Shown here one piece after another: positions 36,751 to 49,963 of a DNA stretch of 64,000 bases. Numbering within the stretch: position 1 is the first letter of the stretch; every line of letters begins with the position of its first letter. Made by a program: the position numbers and the translations under genes. The stretch is from Engraulis encrasicolus (lineage: Eukaryota; Chordata; Actinopteri; Clupeiformes; Engraulidae): NCBI RefSeq assembly GCF_034702125.1, contig NC_085868.1, positions 27,495,201 to 27,559,200 on the forward strand, in the 5' to 3' direction. The notes beneath the pieces were generated by a model. The model had not been told where the DNA came from, did not search any database, and saw only the letters and a list, made by a program, of their open reading frames with translations.

Positions 36751-37027
36751 GGCTCAAACGACATAACTCCCGATTTTGTGTTCGATTTTGACGTCGGGAT
36801 GTGGCTCACACATTAAGAGAATGGCAACTGTCAATCTTATCCCTGATCGTGACCACCCAAGACAACGCCCAACGTTCCATTTCAGTCACAGCCATCAAAC
36901 ACTGCTTGATTTCTACGATTTGCGATCGGCGACTCTTTGAGCTGCCAGAGTTCTATCTTCGTTCCACCGATTGTTGTAAGGGGGGTTTTCAGCTGAGAAT
37001 CGAGACGATTGTCTTGTAGTTTGAGCC
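36751..37027. mobile_element. MITE with GGCTCAAAC / GTTTGAGCC ends
   Basis: Nine-base terminal repeats with further imperfect pairing. 277 bases, no coding content. Superfamily uncertain. Confidence 0.65.
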
Positions 37028-37172
37028 TAGTTCCCCAACAAGATGTAATCGAATGCATGATTTTAATATTATTTAATCGATATAGAACCATGGTTACTAC
37101 ATAAAATGGTAGACCATGTTTGACTTTCATAAGGGTGACTGTATTAAGTGACAAGAAGGTTAGTGCTTACTG

Positions 37173-37820
<648 letters not shown>

Positions 37821-38025
37821 TTTATATCTCTGACAACGACACAATGGAGAGAGTCATTAGCAGCATTGGCGTTGGAATCAGATGTGTTATTCAGTGACCT
37901 ACCTATTCTCAGAAAAAAAGAAAACGAAAAAAAGGAATAGAATACAAGAGATCCCTTTCATGTCACGCTGAAGGAGAAGAAAGGCAGAGGAGAGAGGGAA
38001 AAGAGCACCAGCTTCCTTTCATTTC

Positions 38026-38028
<3 letters not shown>

Positions 38029-38123
<95 letters not shown>

Positions 38124-38174
38124 CGTGTTCGTGTGTTCGTGTGTTCGTGTGTGTGTTTGTTTGTCTGCACGCGC

Positions 38175-38243
<69 letters not shown>

Positions 38244-38258
38244 TGTATGTGTGTGTGT
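38029..38258. repeat. (TG)n microsatellites
   Basis: TG at 38029-38123 and 38179-38258, separated by TTCG-containing variants. Confidence 0.98.
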
Positions 38259-38429
38259 GCACGCATGCGTCTGTGCACGTGTAGGTGCATGCATGTGTGT
38301 CTGTGCGTGCCTGCATGTGTGTGTGGCTTTGCGTGGGTGCGTGCATGTCTTTGCGTGGGTGTGGGTGTGAGAGAGAAATGGTGCACATGTACCATATATG
38401 AGTGAGAGAGATAAAGAGATTGAGAGTGT

Positions 38430-38589
38430 CAGGGGCGGAACTATAGGCGGGTCAAGCAGGGCATTTGCCCCTGGGCCCAGGGCTCTTCCGTATTGGTGGT
38501 GGGGGGCCCTATTTTTTACCTTGGCAGGCTGTATGGGGGGCCTATCAGTGTTTTGCCCTGGGGCCCTATGTGCAATTGTTCCACCACTG
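38430..38589. mobile_element. hAT-like MITE 'CAGGGGCGGA', 160 bp, exact 8-bp target duplication
   Basis: CAGGGGCGGAACTATAGG ... TTCCACCACTG; GAGAGTGT at 38422-38429 and 38590-38597. Same family as 26093-26274. Confidence 0.9.
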
Positions 38590-38691
38590 GAGAGTGTCAA
38601 CTCATTTTTAAAGACTTACTGTAAGGAATGTGGGGGAGTGGTGGTGGAGGTCAGGGTGACTACGAGAGGAGAAGAAGAACATTCTGCTGCT

Positions 38692-39026
<335 letters not shown>

Positions 39027-39358
39027 TTGGGACTATTGTTGTAGGAATAGGGATTGGTGGATGGCCACTAAGAGGCCTGATTAACGTTTGAGAAATATGA
39101 TCATAGTATATATTCTACGGTCACTCATCGCCTGTGTCTAGGCCCAGGGGTGTCGCACAGGGGGGTTAAGGTGTGACTGAGCTACCAGGGCCCCACACAG
39201 GGCCTGATTTATGTAGATATATCGCTGGGGGGTCCACTGGAGCTGATTGTACATAGGTCCCAGAAGTTGCGGCCACACCCCTGTCTACGCCACACATGGA
39301 CACATGCATGCACACAGGCACACACAGAAACACGCATGCACGCAGACACACCCACAAA

Positions 39359-39727
<369 letters not shown>

Positions 39728-39978
39728 TGTGTGCGTGCGTGCGTTCGTGCATAAGTGTGTGCGTGCGTGTGTACATTGGCACATGTGCATGTGTGCATCC
39801 TTATGCATGTGTGCGTGCGTGCGTACATGTGTGTACAAGCATGTGTGGCGGGTGTTCTGTGATGAGTCGATCATGCTTACCCCCAGGCGCTGGCTTCTCC
39901 CACCGGGCCTGTACTACAGAAGAGGCCCATGCATAATTCAGCAGGCATGTGTGTAGGACGGCCTCTGATCATGGGCCC

Positions 39979-40782
39979 TGTTAAGAATTGTGAGCCCTGA
40001 GTCCCCTGAGCCCTCAACAGCCAGGCATCTCCTCACTGCTCTTAGCAGGTTGCCCATCCCCCGTTGCTGGTGGGCTACCTGTGTCCCCCCTCCTTCTACT
40101 ACTCTCCTCTGCCTGACCTGTGCACTCGGTGATTTTCCGTTCGTGGCCCTATAGTGGGTTGCTAGGGGCCCTCGGCAACAGGCGCTCCCCCTGCTACTGA
40201 CATACAGACCCCTTTCACTGACCTACAGACCCGGTACTTTTCCGTCATGCACCGAGTGTGTGGGTAGGCAGTGATTGGCCCAGCAAGCAGACCTTCCGGC
40301 TCCAGAGGTGGGTCCTGGCCTGCTGGTAACACCCCTGGCTCGGCACCCTGCTGTGCTGCTGGGAGCATATAGGGCCAGGACAAGAGGTCACTAGTCAGAC
40401 CACTCATCGGACGGGGACTCCATGCACACTTGGGATCCATCTTTCTCTTCATCTTGGACGTTTCAGGATCCCAGCGTCCACTCATGTACTCTGGCCGTGC
40501 GTCTTTGAGAGCAGGCACATACCCATGCCCCAGTCCACACAGCTACTGTAGGTAGCTGTGTCATGTTCCCTCCTCACTCCCCCCTGCTTAAGATGGCTGC
40601 TTGTAGGCAGTCACCTTCATGTTCCCCCTCCCCCTTGGTAAGATAGCAGCTGTAGGCAGCTATCCTCATCTCCTCATTGTATATATTGTATTTTATATTG
40701 TATATAGTATTATGTGTATATACTCTGTATGTGTAATTTCCTTGTTGCATGATTATGTGTATTTTAATATATATTTTTTTCA
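39979..40782 (+). repeat. Left LTR of the BEL/Pao element (804 bp)
   Basis: Starts TGTTAAGAATTGTGAG and ends TATATATTTTTTTCA. The first 570 bases or so match the right LTR closely. The next part carries an extra tandem block around 40565-40620 and an AT-rich tail not found in the right LTR. Confidence 0.88.
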
Positions 40783-40821
40783 TGGTCCTCCTCGCCGGAT
40801 ACAACAATTGCCACAGTGAAG

Positions 40822-42954
40822 ATGTCCTTCCCTGAGGATCAGACACACACACGCATGGACATCCCCGTCGTGGGACACAGCAGGCCCCGGGAGGTGACAC
40901 CGTCTCCCCCTGCTGCTCAGACCCACCTCGACGCATCAGCAGCGATCCTCGCCGCTCTCAAGCAGCTGAGAGAGGAACACAGGCAGACCTTCCAGGCACT
41001 GCGAGAGGAGAGCAGGCTGATGCGTGCAGCCAATCAGCAGCTGAGGAGAGACGTGGACTTCCTCATGCAGCAGCACCTAGCCGGTCTCCAGGTGCCAGCT
41101 GCTCCAGCGTCCTCTTCTGTCGGACATCACAGCCCAGGTCATCCAGTGAGGGATCACCGGCATGTCCCAGGACCAGAGGCACGCCCCCCTTCTCCTCAGC
41201 CTGCACAGCTGAATGATGACAACTTCCCGCCGCCTCCTCCTCCAGTGTACTACACTCCAGGCGATGCAGCAGAGTCACCACCCCGGGTGCCACCACTGCT
41301 GCATCCTTCCTCGCCTGGGTATGCAGAACCAACAGAGCACGTGAGGAGTCAGCAACGGCCACCAGTGGACAGCTCACGACCCCCCTCATCTGCACAGAGA
41401 CAGCAGGCTGCGCCTCACTCATCGGCAGACCAGAGGGCCACGGGTTCGGACCAGCACACGCAGCTGCAGTCCTCGCAACAGTCAGCGAGACCGCCATCTC
41501 CGCCGCATCAGGAGACGTGTCCTGTCAAGTCTGCTGAGCCATCTTCGTCATCGTCATCATCTTCATCTTCGTCATCATCATCGTCGGCTCGTCAGAGAGA
41601 GCCACAGAAGTTCTGTCCGTGCTGCAGGACAACAGAGCACTACTTCAACCAGTGCCCTGTCTTCACATCGTTCTCCACTCAGCAGCGAGTGGAATGGATC
41701 ACGGCTGGACACAAGTGTTTGAGGTGTGGTCGGGACCACCAGACTGCCCAGTGTTACCTGAAGGCTCGCTGTAAGCAGTGTGACCGCACCCACCTCGAAG
41801 TTCTACATGAGGTCAACAGTCCAACCTCAACCTCCACTTCACAGAAGTCAGCCACCGCCCGTGAGCCTGTGAACTACTGCGTCACCTCAGCACGTAGTAG
41901 CACAGTGCTACTCAAGTTGGTGAAGGTGTGCCTTCATCACCGCGGGAGGAAGGTGGAAACTCATGCTATCCTGGACGATGGGTCAGAGCGCACCATCCTC
42001 ATTCACAGTGCCGCTCAGAGGCTACATCTCCAGGGTCAGAAGGAGGAGGTCTCACTCAGGACTTTTTGTGAGAAACAGAGGCCCGTCTCAGGGAGATCAG
42101 TCTCCTTCTCTGTTTCACCTGCTGATCAGCCCCGGAACCAGTTCCCTATCAAGCAGGCATTCACGTCGCCAGAGCTTTGCCTGTCCAGCCACTCCTACCC
42201 AGTGGAGGCCCTTCAGGAGACCTACCCCCACCTCAGAGGTCTGCCTCTCCAGGAGTTCACGGCAGCTCACCCCCTGCTGCTCATTGGCTCCGACTGCCCT
42301 CATCTCCTCACGCCAGTCGAGCCAGTGCGCCTGGGCCCTTCAGGTGGGCCAGCAGCAATGAAGACTCGACTCGGTTGGGCGCTCCAAGGACCAGCCCAGC
42401 TTCAGCAGTCACCCTCAAGCTGTCTGTTCACCGAGGAACAGACACCTGCCAGCCGTCATCAATCTGCCAAGTGCCAGCACCACACCTCAGGCAGGCTGGC
42501 TCAGGCAGCGGCTAGCAGACATGGTCAACGGAAGCATTCAGAGGTCCACAATGAGGCAGTCAGTTCTGCCAGCAACTCAGCTGACAGCCACAACTGGCGC
42601 CCCCCTCTGTCTCAGCTTCACTCATCATCCCCTGCTCAGGTTGTGCATCGCATCAGCACCACCAGTGAAAGCAGGAAGGAGCCACAACGCACACCTATCA
42701 GAGCCCGTCATGGGGCGGCCACCATTAGCGCTGTCCATCCCCGAGTGTCCACCCCAGGTCAGCAGTTCCACACAGCCATGTGGAGCAGCAGCTACACCAG
42801 CATCACTCCACTGCAGCGTCGGAGCCTCATCGGTCCAGGCACCATGGGCAGATGGGGCGGCTCAGACATCCGACCTGAAGTACCATCCATCAGCATCCCA
42901 CCTGCACCCTGTTTCACCTCACCACAAAGTTGGGGGCGGCTGTTAAGAATGTGA
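40822..42954 (+). CDS. BEL/Pao gag-protease polyprotein, without polymerase
   Basis: 710 aa from the first ATG. A short coiled-coil-like N-terminal segment (LREEHRQTFQALREESR) is followed by a Pro/Ser-rich region and a serine run. Three zinc knuckles come next: C265-x2-C268-x4-H273-x4-C278, C299-x2-C302-x3-H306-x4-C311 and C317-x2-C320-x3-H324-x4-H329. The retroviral-type protease (DUF1758) has active-site ILDDGSERT (D385/D386), followed by LLIGSDCPHLLTP and TRLGWALQGP, the usual link to reverse transcriptase in BEL elements. After about residue 525 the sequence is low-complexity and unrecognisable; no YVDD-type RT motif occurs in any frame. The frame runs through the polypurine tract and stops 14 bases inside the right LTR. 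Gag normally packages element RNA; this copy is probably non-autonomous. A BEL gag DUF1759 domain was not recognised. Confidence 0.8.
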   Translation: MSFPEDQTHTRMDIPVVGHSRPREVTPSPPAAQTHLDASAAILAALKQLREEHRQTFQALREESRLMRAANQQLRRDVDFLMQQHLAGLQVPAAPASSSVGHHSPGHPVRDHRHVPGPEARPPSPQPAQLNDDNFPPPPPPVYYTPGDAAESPPRVPPLLHPSSPGYAEPTEHVRSQQRPPVDSSRPPSSAQRQQAAPHSSADQRATGSDQHTQLQSSQQSARPPSPPHQETCPVKSAEPSSSSSSSSSSSSSSSARQREPQKFCPCCRTTEHYFNQCPVFTSFSTQQRVEWITAGHKCLRCGRDHQTAQCYLKARCKQCDRTHLEVLHEVNSPTSTSTSQKSATAREPVNYCVTSARSSTVLLKLVKVCLHHRGRKVETHAILDDGSERTILIHSAAQRLHLQGQKEEVSLRTFCEKQRPVSGRSVSFSVSPADQPRNQFPIKQAFTSPELCLSSHSYPVEALQETYPHLRGLPLQEFTAAHPLLLIGSDCPHLLTPVEPVRLGPSGGPAAMKTRLGWALQGPAQLQQSPSSCLFTEEQTPASRHQSAKCQHHTSGRLAQAAASRHGQRKHSEVHNEAVSSASNSADSHNWRPPLSQLHSSSPAQVVHRISTTSESRKEPQRTPIRARHGAATISAVHPRVSTPGQQFHTAMWSSSYTSITPLQRRSLIGPGTMGRWGGSDIRPEVPSISIPPAPCFTSPQSWGRLLRM

Positions 42955-43721
42955 GCCCCGAGTCCCCTGAGCCCTCAACAGCCAGGCATCTCCTCACTGC
43001 TCTTAGCAGGTTGCCCATCCCCCGTTGCTGGTGGGCTACCTGTGTCCCCCCTCCTTCTACTACTCTCCTCTGCCTGACCTGTGCACTCGGTGATTTTCCG
43101 TTCGTGGCCCTATAGTGGGTTGCTAGGGGCCCTCGGCAACAGGCGCTCCCCCTGCTACTGACATACAGACCCCTTTCACTGACCTACAGACCCGGTACTT
43201 TTCCGTCATGCACCGAGTGTGTGGGTAGGCAGTGATTGGCCCAGCAAGCAGACCTTCCGGCTCCAGAGGTGGGTCCTGGCCTGCTGGTAACACCCCTGGC
43301 TCGGCACCCTGCTGTGCTGCTGGGAGCATATAGGGCCAGGACAAGAGGTCACTAGTCAGACCACTCATCGGACGGGGACTCCATGCACACTTGGGATCCA
43401 TCTTTCTCCTCATCTTGGACGTTTCAGGATCCCAGCGTCCACTCATGTACTCTTGCCGTGCGTCTTTGAGAGCAGGCACATATCCATGCCCCAGTCTGCA
43501 CAGCTATTGTAGGTAGCTGTGTCATGTTCCCCCTCCCCCTTGTAAAACCACGGTTTCCACGGTTTCACGGTTTCACTTCTTCACCTGTGTGTGTCTGACT
43601 TCATTGGACATCTTCATACTGTTCTGGCCGGACAGCCTGTGGTGTTTGTTGTTACCTGATCCAGCTCCCCTATCAATACAGTCCTTTTCGGGTGCACACA
43701 CCACTATATATATTTTTTTCA
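42941..43721 (+). repeat. Right LTR of the BEL/Pao element (781 bp)
   Basis: Starts TGTTAAGAATGTGAG, ends TATATATTTTTTTCA. Matches the left LTR to about 43540 and then diverges: it has a CACGGTTTC repeat stretch instead of the AT-rich tail. The last 16 bases again agree. Confidence 0.85.
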
Positions 43722-44205
43722 GGCCCCACTTCTCAATGAATTGCAACGTCCTTTTAGCGAGCCGCAGACGCACTGTACTTCAAACTGGAAACCGCACAGC
43801 ACTCCGCTGTGCTGGTAGGAGGAGTGGCGATTCAGAGTTTCTTTTGACGATAGTAGAAGTATCTTGTGAAGAAAACTTAGCACTGGGAAATCTTGAAAAC
43901 TGGAAACCGCAGAGCACTGTGCTGTGCTGGTAGGAGTGGCAACTTTCATTTTCCAAAAGTAGGGAGTATCTTGTGTGATACATATTTGTTTCCCCACATA
44001 CAATATGGGCAGCCAGAACCAGTGAACCTGTGAGCATGGTCTTATCCCTGTAGACCACCTGGGTGGTTGAGAAGAGCGCGTTCACTTCGTAATGAGTCAT
44101 TTAACCGGGAACCAACTTACCAAGATGATTCATTAGCCTCAAAAGATCTAAGATGGAGACCCGATGAGAGCTCCAGCTCGACTCATGGCCTCAGGCTGGG
44201 AGCCC

Positions 44206-44307
<102 letters not shown>

Positions 44308-44363
44308 CCCGGGAAGAGCCAGGATCAAGAAGAACATGAAAGGCTCTTTACTAAAATGCCATA

Positions 44364-45246
44364 CTCTCAACGGCCACTTTATTAGGAACACCTGCTACAA
44401 CTTTTCCTTGAGGCAAATTTCTGATCAACCAATCACATGGTGGCAACTCGATGCATTTACGCATGTAGACATGTTTGAGATAATCTGATGCAGTTCAAAG
44501 AGAGCATCATAATGGGGAAGAAAGGCTATTTAAATGACTTTGTACATGGCATGGCTGTTGGTGCAGATAGGGCTTGATTTGAGTATTTCAGAAAAGACTG
44601 ATCTACTGGGATATTCACACACAACCATCTCTAGAGTTTACAAAGAATGGTCCGAAAAAGAAAAAAAAATACAGTGAGCAGCGGGCAAAAATGCCTTGTG
44701 GAACGCAGAGGTCAGAGGAGAATGGGAAGACTGGTTTGAGCTGATACAAAGGCAACATTAAGTCAAATAACCACTCATTACAATCGAGGTATGCATAAGA
44801 AAATATCTGATTACACAGCACATCAAATCTTGAGGCAAATGTGCTACAGCAGTAGAAAACCACATTTGGTGCCACTTAGCTGCTGTCAGCTAAGAACAGG
44901 AAAATGAGGCTCACCATAAACGACACTAAGATCGGAAAAATGCTGCCTGTTCTGATGAGTCTTCATATCTACAGCAACACTGAGTTGGAATGGTCAGAAT
45001 GTGGTGTCAACAGCATGAAAACATGGATCAGCCCCTGCCTTATATCGTTTCGAACGTTTCAGGCTGGGTACAAAATGGCATAAGGATATTTTCTTAGCAC
45101 AATTTGGGCCAATCAGTACCAATGTATCTTTGTTGGAATGCCACAGCCTAGCCAAGTACTGTTGCAGGCAGTTCAGCCAGTTTTGAAGGCACAAGGGGTC
45201 CAACCCAGCACAAGAGAGGTATTCCTAATAAAGTGGCCGGTGAGTG
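44364..45246 (+). mobile_element. Decayed, internally deleted Tc1/mariner transposon
   Basis: Terminal repeats CGGCCACTTTATTAGGAACA (left) and ATTCCTAATAAAGTGGCCGG (right) are the known ends of a widespread fish Tc1-like family. TA flanks the left end; the right TA is mutated. Internal phrases such as catcataatggggaagaaag and gatattttcttagcacaatt belong to the family, but the transposase is broken by many stops and about half of it is missing. Confidence 0.85.
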
Positions 45247-45249
45247 CAT

Positions 45250-47500
45250 GTCTATACCAAAAGTATTACAAAAATCACATGTTTTTATCGTGCCACTCTA
45301 ATAACTGTAAATTCACTGTTTTGTGTTTGAACTTTGCAATCAATCGGTCAATCTGCCAATCAATCAAAAGCCATTGACTTGCACTCCCCTATAACTAGCG
45401 ACCTCTAGAATTACTAGGACTGCTTGGAACATCAAAAAAGTGTCTCCACAAGTCTACAATACTAACTAGGAAGTATAAGGTCCTACATCAAAAATCTTTA
45501 AAAAATATATATTTTTTAAGTGTTTTTAGAAGTGTTCTTCAATTGGATGCTATACTCTTCAAGCCTTTCATGATAATCACAACCCACTGGATCTCAGAGC
45601 TTTGGTTTGGTCCCACAAGAGCAGGCTGACTCACCAGGGGAGATGATCAATGCATATTTTCATCCATATATGCTACAACTGGTGACATTCCTTCCTACAT
45701 TCCTTTGATCACTGCACTCCCTGGAGAGGCAGAAAGGCCCCTCAGCCATCCTGTCCTGGGATGACACCTGATCACTCTATGTGATCATTAATGGGAATAC
45801 AGTGCAGTAGTATGGAAAACATGTGAGTGAACATGTGAAGGTATAGGAACATGTAGAATATAGAGCTGCAAGAAGCATTATAACATATTAAGCCATGTTC
45901 TGTGACTAACATGAACTGTACCTGAGGATCTATGATAAAAGCTGAGGATCTCTATGGATGAACTGATTTATGGATGAACATGTGAGAATGTTACAGTAGC
46001 AACATTTAGAATGTACTAGTGGTGGTAGGAACCACACTAATGAATGTCTGGTTTCAGCCCTATTCTAAGACTCACATGGGACATTCCTTTGATTATTTCT
46101 GTGGGCGGTGGCAAGATTATGTAGGAGCATACAACTGAGATTCACCCTGGTCACCCGGGGAGAGTACAGTGGGATAATTGTAATGGAGGATGAGAAAAAT
46201 GTGTGTAGCTGTGAAAAATAGAATATATATTATATATTATAGTATACACTAACATGGACTACATTAGAGTGGAACACCAGTATGATCAACACAGCCTTTG
46301 ATTTGAACCTACAACTGATCACATATTCATTTGATATTTCCTCTCTGTAGCTGCGTTTTTTGGCCCGTTTTCAGTTTTTAGCTTGAGAAAAAATAGTATC
46401 AGTTATTCTTTCACACTGAGATTCACTGGGTTTGGCTCATTTTCAATGAGGAACATGAAACTGGAAAAAAAAATAGTGACCCCCCATACTACTATTTTTC
46501 TATATGCCGCGGTCAAATTGACCAGAACATCTTCTATGTAACCAAAACACGAACGCTTCACAAGGGTTAATCTGGATGTTGTCTCCATGCTGCTTGTCTT
46601 TATCCTAAAATGGCTTATGTTGCTCATTGCCCAAAATCGGTCAGTGTTAAGTGATTTCAGCAGTACTGTAAAGCTGCAATCTAGTACATTATCAGAGACA
46701 TTAGTGTTAATGTGGAAATGTGATATAAAATGCCTCAAGCCATAATCCGTGATTGATTGTGTTCATGTCCATTTTTAATCATAATTTCTCGAGACTATGT
46801 CTGAATGGTAATTACTGAAGATGGCAGGAGATGGAACAGAAAGCAACTCTCCATGACCCACAGATAGACTTCAGTGGTAGTGGACTAAATGGATAGCGGT
46901 AAGTGCACGCTGAAGTCTGGAAATAGCTGAACAAAAACGTAAGTAGCATCCAGTGTGTCAAAACCACTAACTGGCAAGTGAGTTGCAATGACATGAAGAG
47001 AGGGGTAAACACATAAGGCTATCCTTCAGCTGGATACAGGGCTGAAATGGTTGAACAAAAATGTGCCAGGTAGTTAACAGACAAAATACAACACGTTTTT
47101 GAGTTGTAACGCTTAGAATTGTACTGTTGGAATCTCTCATACAGTTATCCACAAAAAAAACAAAGATTTTAGAGGCTTCTGAAACACAGTTATATTGTTA
47201 ATGATTGACGAGTCAGACAAGCTGCATGGTGTAAGGGAAATGTATTTTGAATGAGAGTCTTTTGTAGACAGGCACTGTCTCCAGTAGACCAGCTCTGAAC
47301 TTTGAAATGGGCCCTGGTAACAAAGTAGAGTAAAGATATATAACTGTTACCACAAGCCCAGGCTAGGCTTGAACGCACTCAACCGACCAGGGGCCTGTAG
47401 CCTACTAAGAAGTTGGTCCAGGAGTAAACCAGGTTAAATTAAGAGGCTCTTCTATTAGATAATTTACCTGGTTTACTACTGAAGCAGCTTCTTAGTATAG
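45250..47500. other. No gene recognised
   Basis: AT-rich sequence; the minus-strand frame at 46403-46738 has no recognisable domain. CGCGGTCAAATTGACC at 46508-46523 is a short palindrome. Confidence 0.6.
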
Positions 47501-47516
47501 ACCCCGGGACTCCACT

Positions 47517-47640
47517 TAAATAATCTTTTTGGGCTTTTTAGCCCTTGTTGCTATAGAACAGCAAAAGATGGTGACAGGAAATGAGTGGGAGAGAGACAGA
47601 GATGGGGAAGGGTCGGCTAACTTGGCTTGAAATCTGTGCT
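47517..47640 (-). mobile_element. SINE copy (minus strand)
   Basis: Tail and C/T-rich body of the window's SINE family; the B box is decayed. Confidence 0.65.
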
Positions 47641-47931
47641 GCAATCAACAAAGCTGTGTCTATGCAGGATTCCATAGACAAAATCAAAACAAACAACAGA
47701 GAGCACAAATCCAGCAGCATGGCTGAGGAAGACAATTGGCTTTGTGTTGGGAGAGCATCTCCCAGAGGGAGCCGGGGAGCTGATGATAGATAGATAGAGA
47801 GGACTGTTTGGCTTATCTGCAGGCAGTAGCCACACCTTTTCCTACAGGAAGAGGAAGAGGAAGTGCTCCCTACTTCCTGCCTCTTCATGGGCTGCATCTG
47901 TGTCTGCGACTGTAGTAGGCACTGCCTCCTT

Positions 47932-48305
47932 AGGCCGGTTTCACACCAAAGTGGTGAAGCGATTTTTACCGGCGGTGGCGAAAATACATGGAAACGTATC
48001 CGTCCTTCGACACCAACCGGCGGTAGTCGGGTGTCAGCGGTGCCGGAGCCGGCCCCGCTCCGTGCTGCATTTGGAAAATAGAACTCGAGCGGATTTTGGA
48101 CGGCAGCGACCGGTGGTGTCCCATTCAAATGAATGGCAAAGTAGCACACTAGCTTTGGCTGTGGGGGGGATTTTGAACTGGACTGGCCAAGCACGCCGAT
48201 GCTGTCGGTGTGAAAGGTCGAGTAGAACACACCTGCCGAATCTAAGCAGAAAGACCTCAATCGTTTCGCTGCTGTTCCGCCATGCTTTAGTGAGGAGCCG
48301 GCCTT
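47932..48305. mobile_element. MITE with AGGCCGG / CCGGCCT ends, 'ACCGGCGGTAG' family
   Basis: Inverted ends TAGGCCGG and CCGGCCTTA. The interior phrases gaaaatacatggaaac, accaaccggcggtag and gaaaatagaactcgagc are shared with 55847-56213 and 56213-56552. Confidence 0.7.
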
Positions 48306-48607
48306 ACCAGTAGCCGCCCCTCATCGTCCTGACCAGTAGCTTCTACGTAGTATATGTAGAGAACCAGCCAATAGTCAGCACAATTCGGACGTACTACAGC
48401 ACCACCCTTTTCATAACCTTTGAACCAGATCCAATGTCCATTCAGTTGTCAAGCCCCTTGCAGACTTCTGGGGTGGTGAGGTAACCATTTGCCTATGTAC
48501 GGATATAGAAAGTCATCCGTGTTCCGTTGGAAGCCTACTCTAGACAACTGGCTACTGCATTTCTTGTGCTTAGCATTCATCTTGCCAAACGAAATAGATG
48601 CCAGGAC

Positions 48608-48826
48608 CAGTGTTGCCAGATTGGGCGATTACCTGCCCAATTGGGCAGCTGGGGATGGCCGCCTGCGGGTAAAATCGGGAAAAATCGGCCATTTGACGTT
48701 TTTTTCTGCAGTTTTATGCCCGTACAAATCAATGCAATTTGTTGAAATTGTGCGGAATTTAGAGCTTCTTGGTGGTTTTTGAGCACATTTTGGGAGGGAT
48801 TGGATCAGACACATCTGGCAACACTG
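48608..48826. mobile_element. GTTGCCAGAT-family MITE, 219 bp
   Basis: Perfect 14-base terminal repeats CAGTGTTGCCAGAT / ATCTGGCAACACTG. Flanks GCCAGGAC and TTCAGGAC match at 6 of 8. Confidence 0.85.
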
Positions 48827-49101
48827 TTCAGGACCTCATAGGTTGGGTGTAGACACATTGTAAAGGTTGTCCTTTAAGACGGCTTTATACATTTGTTGTT
48901 ACCAGTATGGTAATGACCAAGTCGTGGTGCATTACTAAAGGGCCTGTGTTGTGTCATAGTATTGTAGTTTCAATGACTATTACAGCGTGCCACTGGAGGT
49001 CCCACTTAAACTTTTTGTTGCTATCATGCCAAACAAGTTCCATTTTGATGCGAGGCAGATATGTACAAATGACTACATTTTCATAGAAAACACTGTATGG
49101 C

Positions 49102-49399
49102 CAGGGGTGGGATACCTTTTTCATTCGAGGGCCATCCGAGGACCATACAAGTCCTCCAAGGGCAGTACTATGAACACAAACCAGGATTTACCCCTGCACT
49201 TTAGGTCTTTATTGAAGGCAGACATCTTTAAAACAGACCCCACCTTATCTGGGTCTTCTGAATAAAACTTAATCATATTGCAAAAGTAATTTCTAAGATT
49301 CCATAACAAAATATGTCATATTTTATGTGAAGCTGAATAACATTAAAATTATGCCGTGGGCCGGATTTAACGGCCCTCAAGATAGGTTCCCCACCCCTG
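49102..49399. mobile_element. CAGGGGTGGGGA-family MITE (inverted relative to 27418)
   Basis: CAGGGGTGGGATACC ... GGTTCCCCACCCCTG. The body is the reverse complement of the 27418 copy with small indels. No target duplication confirmed. Confidence 0.8.
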
Positions 49400-49548
49400 A
49401 TCTATACCATTGGATGTTACTTATACCAGCTTCGAATGCATGGAATCAAAGGTGTCTAAAATCACATAAAAAAGGCTCATTGGAACGCAAGGTTCTATTG
49501 GTATGAGATGAGGCCCCTCAATGGTCTGTGAATGTCAGGACAATTCTA

Positions 49549-49712
49549 GGGGCCCTGGGGGTCCAACAAAAACAGAAGAGCCAACACTGTTACTATTGGG
49601 ACAATGGCAGTCAACCTCATTATTAGGTGGGTATTGGGTATTGGGTATTGGGTGAGGGGGCCCTTCTGATGACTTTGACCAGGACAGGCCAAAGCTGTCA
49701 CTGACCCTGACG
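49549..49712. repeat. 'GGACAAAGTC' family fragment (inverted)
   Basis: Contains ggggccctgggggtcc and gccaaagctgtcactgaccc, with a TATTGGG pentad repeat near 49629-49652. Confidence 0.5.
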
Positions 49713-49788
49713 GCAGGCCAATATATTTATTTCAGCAGCCAAATTATCGAGAAATGGTCCTAGTAACAACATCGCTTCTCTTTCATAC

Positions 49789-49963
49789 TATACATGGGTT
49801 CGTCGTGTTTGTAAACACGATGTTGTGAGGAGGGGCAAGACACTGCCAGCCAACCACGGGAGCTAATTTTTGACCGACAGCGCTTTCCAACAATCAGAGG
49901 TTGAGTTGTGCACAGCTAGTTTCGCGCAGTCAGGTTAAAACAAACATTTAGAACCCATGTATA
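49789..49963. mobile_element. 175-bp MITE with 13-base perfect ends
   Basis: TATACATGGGTTC (49789-49801) and GAACCCATGTATA (49951-49963). Short, non-coding. Superfamily not assigned. Confidence 0.75.

Larger units (their letters stand above)
39974..43726 (+). mobile_element. BEL/Pao-type LTR retrotransposon, LTR to LTR, lacking reverse transcriptase
   Basis: Two long direct repeats bound a 2158-base interior, and GGCCC is duplicated on both sides (39974-39978, 43722-43726). Five-base duplications and TG...CA LTR ends suit BEL/Pao. A primer-site-like TGGTCCTCCTCGCCGG starts right after the left LTR. A purine-rich GTTGGGGGCGG precedes the right LTR. The interior encodes gag-type zinc knuckles and a DUF1758-type aspartic protease only; reverse transcriptase, RNase H and integrase are absent, so it would depend on another element. 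The two LTRs differ strongly in their last third. Confidence 0.88.

Noticed and set aside
40162..40518. 118-codon minus-strand frame, repeated at 43123-43479
   Set aside because: Identical because it lies in the two LTRs of the BEL element; antisense to the LTR and without known domains.
47538..48260. 240-codon minus-strand frame
   Set aside because: Spans a SINE and a MITE; no recognisable protein, and relatives of the same MITE at 56 kb do not keep the frame.
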